DNA of 64,000 nt, taken from assembly GCF_024499015.1 (NCBI RefSeq), contig NZ_CP098604.1:1984001-2048000 (forward strand), in the 5' to 3' direction. Position 1 is the stretch's first letter; every line of letters begins with the position of its first letter. A program made the translations under genes and the position numbers. The stretch is from Xanthomonas hortorum pv. pelargonii. GTDB lineage: Bacteria > Pseudomonadota > Gammaproteobacteria > Xanthomonadales > Xanthomonadaceae. Below the pieces are notes generated by a model, which was given only the letters and a program-made list of their open reading frames with translations, was not told where the DNA came from and made no database searches. Shown one piece after another: positions 47,545 through 55,548 of this stretch.

Positions 47545-49110
47545 ATGCCCGACACCACGCCTTCCGATCCGCAACAGCGCCCGGTGCGCCGCGTCGTCAT
47601 CGCCGGTGGCGGCACTGCCGGCTGGATGGCCGCAGCCGCCTTGTCGAAAGTGCTGGGCCGGCAACTGCAGATCACCGTGGTGGAATCGGACGAGATCGGC
47701 ACCGTGGGCGTGGGCGAAGCCACCATCCCCAGCCTGGTCACCTTCCACCGCCTGCTGGAGATCGACGAGGCCGCGTTCATGGCCGCCACGCAAGCCACCA
47801 TCAAGCTCGGCATCGGCTTCGAGCATTGGCGCGATGTCGACCGGCACTACATCCACTCGTTCGGCCATACCGGCACCGATCACTGGAGCGCGGGCTTTCA
47901 GCATTTCTGGTTAAAGGGCCGGCAGCGCGGCGTAGCGCGCGACTTCGGCGACTACTGTCTTGAGCTGCGCGCCGCGCAGGAAGGCCGCTTTGCGCACCTG
48001 CCCAGCGGCGGCATGAATTACGCCTATCACCTGGATGCCGGTCTGTATGCGCGCTTCCTGCGCCGCTTCAGCGAAGGCTTCGGCGTACAACGCATCGAAG
48101 GGCGCATCGGTCACGTGGAGACCGACGCCAATAGCGGCTATCTCACTGCGCTAACGCTGGAAAACGGCACGCGGGTGGAAGGCGATCTGTTTCTGGATTG
48201 CACCGGCTTTGCCGGCCTGCTGATCGGCAAGACGCTGGGTGTGGGCGCGGACGATTGGTCGCAGTGGTTGTTTGCCGACAGCGCGCTGGCGGTGCAGACA
48301 GAATCGGTTGGCGTTCCGGTGCCCTACACCCGCTCGCGCGCCGATCAGGCCGGCTGGATGTGGCGCATTCCGCTGCAGCACCGGGTGGGCAACGGCATCG
48401 TGTATTCCAGCCGCTACATGGACCAGGACAGCGCTGCGCAGGTCTTGCAGCGCAATCTCACTGGCCGCGCGCTGACCGAGCCGCGCGCGTTGCGTTTCAC
48501 ACCCAACCAGCGGCATCGGGTGTGGGAAAAGAACTGCGTGGCGCTAGGCCTGGCCAGCGGGTTTCTGGAGCCGTTGGAATCGACCAATATCCATCTGATC
48601 CAGCGCGGCATCATCCGCTTGATGCAGACCTTTCCGCAGGTCATCAACGACGTCGATATCGCCGAATACAACCGCCAAGCGGCTGAAGAGATCACCCATA
48701 TCCGCGATTTCGTGATCCTGCACTACCACGTCACCGACCGTCGCGACACGCCTTTCTGGCGCGATTGCGCGGCGATGGAGATCCCCGACACGCTGCGGCA
48801 TCGGGTGGAGCTGTTCCGCCAGAGCGGGCGGGTGTTCCATCAGGCCAACGAACTGTTTGCCGAGAACTCGTGGGTGCAGGTGATGCTGGGCCAGGGCATT
48901 ACGCCGAAGCAGCACCACCCGGTGGCCGACCTGATGGGCGATGCCGAACTCGGTCATTTTCTCGAGAACATCCGCACGCGGGTCGATGCGGCGTTGATGC
49001 GGCTGCCCGCGCATGCGGACTTTCTACGGCGCTACTGCCCCGCTCCGCCATTGCCCGAGCCGGCTACGCGGCTGCCTGTCACTCCGGTGCTCGCCACCCC
49101 GGCGGCATGA
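47545..49110 (+). CDS. Flavin-dependent tryptophan halogenase-like protein
   Basis: 521 residues. The FAD-binding GxGxxG is seen in VVIAGGGTAGWMAAAAL, with VVESDEIGTVGVGEATIPS, the WxWxIP-type signature in AGWMWRIPLQHR, the LDCTGFAGLLIG segment and FLEPLESTNIHLIQRGI. These fit the tryptophan 7-halogenase family. The catalytic Lys expected in the TVGVGEAT region of true halogenases was not seen, so the true substrate may not be tryptophan. It lies 12 bases after the cupin gene. In carbohydrate loci these proteins are common and of unknown reaction. Confidence 0.83.
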   Translation: MPDTTPSDPQQRPVRRVVIAGGGTAGWMAAAALSKVLGRQLQITVVESDEIGTVGVGEATIPSLVTFHRLLEIDEAAFMAATQATIKLGIGFEHWRDVDRHYIHSFGHTGTDHWSAGFQHFWLKGRQRGVARDFGDYCLELRAAQEGRFAHLPSGGMNYAYHLDAGLYARFLRRFSEGFGVQRIEGRIGHVETDANSGYLTALTLENGTRVEGDLFLDCTGFAGLLIGKTLGVGADDWSQWLFADSALAVQTESVGVPVPYTRSRADQAGWMWRIPLQHRVGNGIVYSSRYMDQDSAAQVLQRNLTGRALTEPRALRFTPNQRHRVWEKNCVALGLASGFLEPLESTNIHLIQRGIIRLMQTFPQVINDVDIAEYNRQAAEEITHIRDFVILHYHVTDRRDTPFWRDCAAMEIPDTLRHRVELFRQSGRVFHQANELFAENSWVQVMLGQGITPKQHHPVADLMGDAELGHFLENIRTRVDAALMRLPAHADFLRRYCPAPPLPEPATRLPVTPVLATPAA

Positions 49111-49250
49111 CATTGCGCCCGACCTCGGCGCACCCCTTGGCTTAGACCGCCCCAGCAATGCTAGATTGCCGCTTTGCCGTCCATTGCGGGAACAGTGGCC
49201 GGCGCTCGCCGCAGCAACGTTATCTATCGCACTCGGGGTAAGGGGGACGC

Positions 49251-50274
49251 ATGTTGGATCTGACACAGGGCCGTATGGCACGCCGGATCGCGCCAGTCAT
49301 TTTGCTGGTTGGCCTGGCCGCTTGCTCCAAGCAGGAAGACAAGGCCGCCACCACCGCGCCAGCCACCGGCGCCACACCTGCGGCACCGGCCGCCGCGCCC
49401 ACGCCAGTCACTGCGGTGTCGCCGCAGGTGCAGTCGATGGCCGCCGACCAGCTGCGCGCATCGGCCACCAAGGCGCTGCAGGACAACCGCATGTACGCCC
49501 CGGCCGGCGACAACGCGGTGGAGTACTACCTGGCACTGCGCGAGAAGCAGCCGCAGGACGCCACCGTCAACAGCGCGCTGACCGATCTGATGCCTTACAC
49601 GCTGATCGCCGCCGAGCAGGGCATCAGCCGCGAAGAATTCCTCGAAGCGCAGCGCCTGATCGCGCTGATCGAAAAGGTCGACCCCAAGGCACCGGCACTG
49701 CCGCGCCTGAAGAGCGGCCTGGAAGCGGGCATGAAGACCGCCGCCAACCGCTCCGAGCAGGATGCCGAGCAAGCCAAGAAGCTGGTCGAAGACAAGGCCA
49801 AGCAGGCCGCCGAACAGAAGCGCCTGGCCGAGCAGCAGACCCGCGAGGCGGCCGCTGCGCAGCAGATCGCCGCGCAACAGGAAGCCGCGCGTCAGCAGAC
49901 CGCCGAAGCCGAGCGCCAGGCCGTGGCGCGCCGTCAGGCCGAGACGCCCGCACCGACCCCGGCCAGCCGCCACGCGCCCGGCACCGGCTGCTGCGCCCGC
50001 CGCCGCTGCTCCGAGCGCGCAGTCGCTGCGCCCGATCAGCACCCCGGCACCGCGCTACCCACCGGAAGCACTGCGCGCCGGTACTTCCGGCGAAGTGCTG
50101 GTGGAACTGACGGTCGGCACCGATGGCTCGATCACCGCCTCGCGCGTGCTACGCGCCAATCCACCGCGCGTGTTCGACCGCGAAGCGCTCAACGCGGTCA
50201 AGCGCTGGCGCTTCGAGCCGGTGGCCGCACCGGTGACCACGCGGCGCACGCTGTCGTTTAACCCGGGCGGTTGA
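49251..50274 (+). pseudogene. TonB-like energy transducer, frameshifted
   Basis: The N-terminal part, in frame from ATG 49251 (GGGGGAC upstream), has a lipoprotein-like leader (VILLVGLAACSKQ) and a long coiled coil (EQDAEQAKKLVEDKAKQAAE...). After about residue 240 the frame breaks; the TonB C-terminal domain (RPISTPAPRYPPEALRAGTS; VELTVGTDGSITASRVLR; VKRWRFEP) continues in the +1 frame to 50274. Dropping one C in the CCCC at 49957-49960 is the simplest repair. Either a real mutation or a sequencing error. Confidence 0.75.
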
Positions 50275-50346
50275 GTGGGGCGTTGGGCGATCGAGTAGTT
50301 CTGCATGCGGCTGAGTGAGTCCGTTGGTTGCTTGATTGCTTGGTCG

Positions 50347-50450
50347 TTGATTGGGTTGATTGGTTGATTGCTTGGTTGATTGGTTGATTGGTTGATTGGT
50401 TGATTGGTTGATTGGTTGATTGGTTGATTGGTTGATTGGTTGATTGGTTG
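50347..50450. repeat. 8-bp tandem repeat array (TTGATTGG)
   Basis: About a dozen TTGATTGG units in tandem, with one variant (TTGATTGC then TTGG). It is directly followed by a 7-bp tandem array at 50453. Period 8 and no spacers make it a simple microsatellite, prone to length change by slippage. Confidence 0.9.
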
Positions 50451-50452
50451 TT

Positions 50453-50487
50453 GGCTCATGGCTCATGGCTCATGGCTCATGGCTCAT
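50453..50487. repeat. 7-bp tandem repeat array (GGCTCAT x5)
   Basis: Five exact GGCTCAT units from 50453 to 50487, followed by a partial GGCT. It abuts the 8-bp array. Both are upstream of the hairpin at 50533 and downstream of the broken tonB gene. Confidence 0.9.
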
Positions 50488-50532
50488 GGCTGCCGATGAT
50501 CGATGCACTGCACTCCCGGCGAATGTCGGGCA

Positions 50533-50572
50533 CCAAACAAAAAGCCCGCAGCGATGCGGGCTTTTTGTTTGG
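50533..50572. terminator. Bidirectional rho-independent terminator
   Basis: Perfect 18-bp arms (CCAAACAAAAAGCCCGCA and TGCGGGCTTTTTGTTTGG) with a GCGA-like four-base loop. The T/A-rich arm ends allow termination on both strands, serving the rightward tonB-side transcript and the leftward NatA-NatB operon. Confidence 0.85.
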
Positions 50573-50584
50573 CTGGTGATCCGT

Positions 50585-50816
50585 ACCCTCATCCGCCCTG
50601 CGGGCACCTTCTCCAGAGGGGAGAAGGATTAAAGCCCCTCTCCCATCGGGAGAGGGGTTGGGGTGAGGGTACGGCGGCGAAGTGGACATCACGAACTTGA
50701 TAAACAACAGCCACATTGCACGCAAATATCAACAATCGTAGCTGCGCATTCGCACCAGCAACCCGTACCCTCATCCGGCGCTGCGCGCCACCTTCTCCCG
50801 GTGGGAGAAGGGACAT
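50585..50816. repeat. Pair of Xanthomonas-type intergenic repeats
   Basis: Two facing copies of the family seen at 41449: 50585-50672 (ACCCTCATCCGCCCTGCGGG ... CTCTCCCATCGGGAGAGG, GTTGGGGTGAGGGTACG) and 50762-50812 (CCCTCATCCGGCGCTGCGCG then a TTCTCCCGGTGGGAGAA hairpin). The rest of 50275-50815 holds the two tandem arrays, the terminator and about 85 AT-richer bases with no gene. Confidence 0.75.
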
Positions 50817-52009
50817 CAGCCGGAAATCGCCAACCGCTCCTGGTGATACCGCCGCACCGCCGCGTACCACAACACCGCCGCTACGCCGAAGCCAGCCAGC
50901 AGATACACCGCCCAGGTCTGCGCATTGATCTGCTCATGGCGTATCACCTTCAACAGCATCTGGTTCTGCGCCAGAAACGGCACCGCGAAGTGCCACAACT
51001 GCGTCTTCAGCGGATACGCCATCAGCGCATAGCCCGGCAGCATCGGCAGCAGCAGCAGCCAGGTCATGTGCGCCTGCGCTTCCTTCATGCTCTTGGCAGC
51101 AGCGGCCAGATAGGTCAGCAGCGAGGTGCCGACGAACAGCATCGGTACCAGGATGAAGAGCATCTGCAACATCGGCAAAAAACCGACATTGAGCTGGCGC
51201 CCCAGGTTCGAGGTGGACAACTGCGCACTCAACTTGAACGCCAGCAACGTGAGCAACAACGACACCATGCCGATCACGCAGGCGGCGGCGATCTTGCCGC
51301 TCACAATCGCGCTACGTGGCGCTGGCGTGGCCAGCAACGGCTCCAGCGACTGGCGTTCGCGCTCGCCGGCGGTGGCATCCAGAATCAGCGAGGCACCGCC
51401 CAGAAACGAGGTGATCACCAGTAGCACCGGCAGCAGCATCGCCATCATCTGGCCACGCTTGGCGTCGGCGGTGGCCAGGTCCTGGGCTGCGATTTCCAGC
51501 GGCCTACCCACCTGCGCATCGATGCCGCGCGCCAGCAAGCGCAATGCACCGACCTGCTGGCTATAGGCGCTGAGCGCGGCCTGCAGCCGCATGGCCGGCA
51601 CGTCGGCCTCGCGCCGCGTGCTGTCCTTGATGACCTCCACCAAGGCCGGGCGGCCGGCACGCCAATCCTCGGCGTAGCTGTCGCTGATGCGCAGCGCCAC
51701 ATCCACCTCCTGGGTGCGGATTGCAGCGGTCAGATCGGCCGGCGCAGCGACCGCGTTGAGTCCTTGCGCGGCCAGAAAACGCACCAGATTGGGCGCGTTC
51801 TCGCGACCGAGCGTGGGAATCTCCAGCGGCTTGTCGATCTGCGTGCGCACGCGGCTTTCGCTCAGTGCGCCCATGCCCAGGATCAGGATCGGGTACAGCA
51901 ATGGCGACAGCAACAAGGCCAACGCCAGCGTGCGGCGATCGCGGCCGATATCGCGCAACTCCTTGCGCAGTACCGTCCACAGGGTGGACAACAACGATGT
52001 GGTGCTCAT
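50816..52009 (-). CDS. natB: ABC transporter permease, NatB-like
   Basis: 397 residues. An N-terminal helix (LALALLLSPLLYPILILGMG) is followed by a large extracytoplasmic region, then five or so helices from about residue 190 (LPVLLVITSFLGGASLIL...; VIGMVSLLLTLLAF; MLFILVPMLFVGTSLLTYLA; TWLLLLPMLPGYALMAYPL; AVYLLAGFGVAAVLWYAAV). This is the ABC-2 layout of NatB sodium exporters. The ATG overlaps the natA stop as ATGA. The substrate is inferred from family only. Confidence 0.85.
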   Translation of the reverse strand: MSTTSLLSTLWTVLRKELRDIGRDRRTLALALLLSPLLYPILILGMGALSESRVRTQIDKPLEIPTLGRENAPNLVRFLAAQGLNAVAAPADLTAAIRTQEVDVALRISDSYAEDWRAGRPALVEVIKDSTRREADVPAMRLQAALSAYSQQVGALRLLARGIDAQVGRPLEIAAQDLATADAKRGQMMAMLLPVLLVITSFLGGASLILDATAGERERQSLEPLLATPAPRSAIVSGKIAAACVIGMVSLLLTLLAFKLSAQLSTSNLGRQLNVGFLPMLQMLFILVPMLFVGTSLLTYLAAAAKSMKEAQAHMTWLLLLPMLPGYALMAYPLKTQLWHFAVPFLAQNQMLLKVIRHEQINAQTWAVYLLAGFGVAAVLWYAAVRRYHQERLAISG

Positions 52010-52752
52010 GCGTGCAGTCCCTCGTCCGAGCCGATCGCCTTGACGAAGGCGTCTTCCAGATTGTCTTCACCGGTGGCAGCGCGCAGTTCGTCGGCGCTGC
52101 CGCAGGCCACCACCGTGCCCTTGGCGACGATGACGATGCGATCGCACAGCGCCGCCACCTCCTGCATGATGTGGCTGGAAAAAATCACGCAGCGCCCCTC
52201 TGCACGCAATTGCTGCAGAAAGCCGCGCATCGCGCGCGTGGTCATCACGTCCAGCCCGTTGGTGGGCTCGTCGAGAATCACGTTGCGCGGGTCGTGCACC
52301 AGCGCGCGCGCAATCGCAGTCTTGGTGCGCTGGCCCTGGCTGAAGCCTTCGGTCTGACGATCGAGAATGTCGTCCATGTCCAACGCGGCCGACAGCAGGC
52401 GCGTGCGCTCGGCAATCAGCGTGCGCGACATGCCGTGCAACTCACCGAAGTAGGCGATGTTTTCGCGCGCGGTCAGCCGCTTGTATACGCCACGCGCATC
52501 CGGCAACACGCCAAGTGCGCGACGCACCGTGACCGGGTCGCGGGCGGCGTCCACGCCATCCACGCTCACGCTGCCCTGGTCGGGCGACATCAGTGTGTAG
52601 AGCATGCGCAAGGTGGTGGTCTTGCCGGCGCCGTTTGGGCCGAGCAGGCCGGTGATCTGGCCATCGGCGGCGCTGAAACTGACCCCATCGACGGCTTTCA
52701 CCAGCCCGGTCTTGGTCTTGAATGATTTGTGCAGGTTGTCGACAACGATCAT
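52006..52752 (-). CDS. natA: ABC transporter ATP-binding protein, NatA-like
   Basis: 248 residues from ATG 52752. Walker A GLLGPNGAGKTTTLRML, the Q-loop region RRALGVLPDARGVYKRLTARENI, the signature GFSQGQRTKTAIARAL (a variant FSQGQ form) and Walker B NVILDEPTNGLDV with the H-loop SSHIMQEV are all present. The RxARENI and SQGQ details fit NatA. It is coupled to natB and follows the lipoprotein hydrolase by 31 bases. Confidence 0.9.
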   Translation of the reverse strand: MIVVDNLHKSFKTKTGLVKAVDGVSFSAADGQITGLLGPNGAGKTTTLRMLYTLMSPDQGSVSVDGVDAARDPVTVRRALGVLPDARGVYKRLTARENIAYFGELHGMSRTLIAERTRLLSAALDMDDILDRQTEGFSQGQRTKTAIARALVHDPRNVILDEPTNGLDVMTTRAMRGFLQQLRAEGRCVIFSSHIMQEVAALCDRIVIVAKGTVVACGSADELRAATGEDNLEDAFVKAIGSDEGLHA

Positions 52753-52783
52753 GCGAGCGCCTCCGTGGCGTGGTCGGTGCGGC

Positions 52784-54379
52784 TCATGGTTCCCATCCGT
52801 TGAACGAGGTGAACGCGGGCACGTTGTTGAGATCGGCAACGCAGCGCGTATCCAGCGCACCGGCATTGGTGGTTTCGATGAACTGCGCCATCAGCTTGGG
52901 GATGCAGCCCAGCGCCATGACGCTGTGTCCCTGCCCGGGTGCAACCAGATGCCGCCCATTGGGGAGTCCCTTGAGCACGGTGTCGGCATAGCGTGGCGGC
53001 GTGACCGGATCCAGCTGACCGGACAACAGCAAGGCCGGTACCTGAGAACGCAGTGGAGCGGTGAAATCGGCCGCGCGCTTGCCGCTGGGCCACACTGGGC
53101 ATGCGGCAAAGACGCTGCGCGGCACATCCTCGCCCAGCAGCAATGCCTGGTGCGCGGGCGCCGGACGATAACGGTCGGCATCTTCGGCGCACACCACCGA
53201 CCATTGCATGGGCTGGTTGATCTGCATGTCCATGTGCGACAACGCCATCAACGGCGCGTAGCGACCTGCAGCGGCTTCATCCAGCACCAGCGGCAGCAGG
53301 GCAGCGCTTTGCGGTGCATAGGAGAAGGTAAAGGCCAGACCGATCACCGCATCGGCGGTCACCCGGTCGCGCTTGATGGCGTTGGTGCGCAGATCGCGAT
53401 ACTCCACCTCCGGCGATTCGGTCTTCAAGCGGTCCATGACGGTACGCAGCTGCGTGCGTACATCGGTGGGAAAGCGCGCACGACAGGCCGCGATGGCACG
53501 GCATTGTTCGGACTGCAGAATCAGAGCGTCTTCAAACGTGCGTGCGAACTCACCGCTGATCACCAGATCGCTGGGCGCCACGCCATCGAGCACGATGGCG
53601 CGCGTTTGTGCGGGATAGCGTTTGGCATAGTGCTGCGCCACGCGCGTTCCATAAGACACACCGATCAGGTCGATGCGTGGCGCACCCAGGGCGGCTCTGA
53701 CGGCATCCAGATCGCCGATGGCTTCGGCAGTGGTGTAGTAACGCGGGTCGGTATGGCGTTGCAAGCCTTCGGCACATTGCTGCGCATAGGCCTTCAATTC
53801 TTCCGGACTGGACGCCATGCCGGCCTGCAACGGCTTGCCATCGGCTGTCTCGCACCGCATGGGGTGAGATCCCCCGGTGCCGCGTTGATCGACCAGAAAG
53901 ATGTCGCGATTTTTGCGTACCTCGCGTAACGCAGCCGCTGCGATGGCGGCAGCCTCGGTCGCCGATTGCCCCGGCCCACCGGCGATGAAGAATACTGGAT
54001 CCGGCTTGTTGCCAGCGCCGGCATCGCTTTCCAGCCAGGCAATCTTCAAGTCGATCCTGCGCCCTGTCGGTGCGGCCGGGTTTTCCGGCACGCGCAGGCT
54101 TGCGCACTGCGCTTCGATGTTGCCGGCCGCGCTGCCGGAACTCAGCGTGCACGGGACGAATTGCAGCGCGCCGTAGCGATTGGCTGCGGCCGTGCCGGTC
54201 TGCGTGTTTGCTGCAGGTGTCTGCGCGCTGCCGGGTGCAGTTGCGCCAGCCCTGGTTGCAGCAGGCGCATCTTTCGCAGGTGTGTTTTCAGCAGGTTTAT
54301 TTGCAGGCTGACATCCGGCAGCCAGCATCGCAATCAGCAATGCCGCTACCACTGTGGGTTGCTTCACCATGTTCACCAT
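52784..54379 (-). CDS. Lipoprotein alpha/beta hydrolase (TAP-like)
   Basis: 531 residues. The leader VVAALLIAMLAAGCQ has lipobox LAAGC, and the N-terminal linker is Ala/Thr/Pro-rich. The hydrolase has the oxyanion region DPVFFIAGGPGQSATE, DIFLVDQRGTGGSHPM, the nucleophile GVSYGTRVAQHYA, the Asp segment SGQLDPVTPPRYA and the His GQGHSVMALGC. This is the tripeptidyl-aminopeptidase/proline-iminopeptidase class. It lies within the five-gene leftward operon 55221-50816, 57 bases after the HTH regulator. Confidence 0.86.
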   Translation of the reverse strand: MVNMVKQPTVVAALLIAMLAAGCQPANKPAENTPAKDAPAATRAGATAPGSAQTPAANTQTGTAAANRYGALQFVPCTLSSGSAAGNIEAQCASLRVPENPAAPTGRRIDLKIAWLESDAGAGNKPDPVFFIAGGPGQSATEAAAIAAAALREVRKNRDIFLVDQRGTGGSHPMRCETADGKPLQAGMASSPEELKAYAQQCAEGLQRHTDPRYYTTAEAIGDLDAVRAALGAPRIDLIGVSYGTRVAQHYAKRYPAQTRAIVLDGVAPSDLVISGEFARTFEDALILQSEQCRAIAACRARFPTDVRTQLRTVMDRLKTESPEVEYRDLRTNAIKRDRVTADAVIGLAFTFSYAPQSAALLPLVLDEAAAGRYAPLMALSHMDMQINQPMQWSVVCAEDADRYRPAPAHQALLLGEDVPRSVFAACPVWPSGKRAADFTAPLRSQVPALLLSGQLDPVTPPRYADTVLKGLPNGRHLVAPGQGHSVMALGCIPKLMAQFIETTNAGALDTRCVADLNNVPAFTSFNGWEP

Positions 54380-54436
54380 CTCTCCTGGTATCCCCTATTC
54401 CCTGACGCCGCAGCCGGTCGGGTGTGACCGCTGCGA

Positions 54437-54637
54437 CTACTGCCCGTCTTCAAACAGAAACACGTGCTCGATCGATTCCCCGAACAAGCGCGCGATGCGA
54501 AACGCCAACGGCAAGCTGGGATCGTACTTGCCGGTCTCCAGCGCATTGATGGTCTGCCGCGACACGCCCAGCCGCTCGCCCAATTCGCCTTGCGACCAAC
54601 CGCTGGCCTCGCGCAATTCGCGTACCCGGCTGTTCAT
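54437..54637 (-). CDS. Small XRE/YozG-type HTH regulator
   Basis: 66 residues that form essentially one helix-turn-helix: VRELREASGWSQGELGERLGVSRQTINALETGKYDPSL and ending FRIARLFGESIEHVFLFEDGQ, as in the small Cro/CI-type regulators paired with membrane proteins. The ATG overlaps the stop of the membrane gene upstream as ATGA. It probably controls its own operon through the palindrome at 55357-55380. Confidence 0.88.
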   Translation of the reverse strand: MNSRVRELREASGWSQGELGERLGVSRQTINALETGKYDPSLPLAFRIARLFGESIEHVFLFEDGQ

Positions 54638-55221
54638 TGAAAGCGACGTGCGTTGATGCTTTTGGTGATGCCGTAGGTTCCGCACAACAGCGGAAACACC
54701 CACAGCATCGCCACCGTTGCGGGGATGTCGATCAGCTCGGCGGCCTGCAGAAACCCACCGGTCATGTACGCGCCGCTGACCAGGCCGGCGGCAATGGCGA
54801 TCGACTCCAGTTCGATCCGTCGCTGCATCTCGTCCGAGTCGCGCACGTAGCGCGCCACCGCGCGGATCACCAACGCCACCAACACTGCGGGCAACAACGC
54901 GATCAGCACGCGCGCCCAGTTCGGGTCCACATGGGCCAGCAGGTATTTCCAGACCAGCATCACCACCACGTACAACATCATCGGCACGCCGAATTCGCGC
55001 TGATAACGCCGCGCCAATGCGGGGCGCGTGCTGTCGCGCATGCTGCCACGCGACAGCCAAAGCAGCAGTGCCAGCAACAGGCACGACACGCCCGCACCTG
55101 CACACAACCCGGCAAGGTAAGCGCTCAGTGGCAACAGCCGCCAATGGCCAAGCGCACCCACTGCGAGCAAGCCCAACCCCAGGCAGAGCGCGACCAGCGC
55201 GTTGCGGTTGTAGCTGGTCAT
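54634..55221 (-). CDS. Membrane protein partner of the HTH regulator
   Basis: 195 residues from ATG 55221 (MTSYNRNALVALCLGLGLLAVG). Six or so hydrophobic helices and a cytosolic stretch YVRDSDEMQRRIELESIAIAAG, which is typical of the small membrane proteins coupled to YozG-like regulators. It is the first gene of the operon and ends GTYGITKSINARRFQ. Function is unknown; the coupling suggests co-control with the NatAB exporter. Confidence 0.8.
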   Translation of the reverse strand: MTSYNRNALVALCLGLGLLAVGALGHWRLLPLSAYLAGLCAGAGVSCLLLALLLWLSRGSMRDSTRPALARRYQREFGVPMMLYVVVMLVWKYLLAHVDPNWARVLIALLPAVLVALVIRAVARYVRDSDEMQRRIELESIAIAAGLVSGAYMTGGFLQAAELIDIPATVAMLWVFPLLCGTYGITKSINARRFQ

Positions 55222-55356
55222 GAGCTGCGCCTCTTCTGCGCTGTTGCGCTCGATAACAGGCCAACGCTCTCCATCTCGGCACTGCCGCGCATCAACCACT
55301 GCGCCGGCCACGCCTGTGTGCAATCCGATTGCCAATGCTGCTGATGCATCCCTTTA

Positions 55357-55380
55357 GCCTGTCAAGTCAACTTGACAGGC
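55357..55380. promoter_or_regulatory. Palindromic operator candidate upstream of the HTH operon
   Basis: Arms GCCTGTCAAGT (55357-55367) and ACTTGACAGGC (55370-55380) are exact complements around a two-base centre. A further half site GCTGTCAAG lies near 55402. It is about 136 bases upstream of the first gene of the operon at 55221 and about 170 bases upstream of the divergent GH39 gene, so it could control both. This shape fits a small XRE-type regulator such as the one in the operon. Confidence 0.65.
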
Positions 55381-55548
55381 ACGATGCGCTTGACGCGGCT
55401 AGCTGTCAAGCACCCTTTACACATCCGGTGACGCGCGGGCTACCGTGATCGCCGACTCGACGATGGCGAGAGGAGATGCATCCACATCCCCTCCGCGGCG
55501 CTGCACCGGAGCTGGGTTACGCTCCCTGATCGAATACTGGTGGGAGCG

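Noticed and set aside
50055..50459. Minus-strand frame reading repeated QPINQSTN
   Set aside because: It is only the translation of the 8-bp tandem repeat, with no start context or domain.
50347..50487. Possible CRISPR array
   Set aside because: The units are 7-8 bp in direct tandem without spacers, and no cas gene is near.
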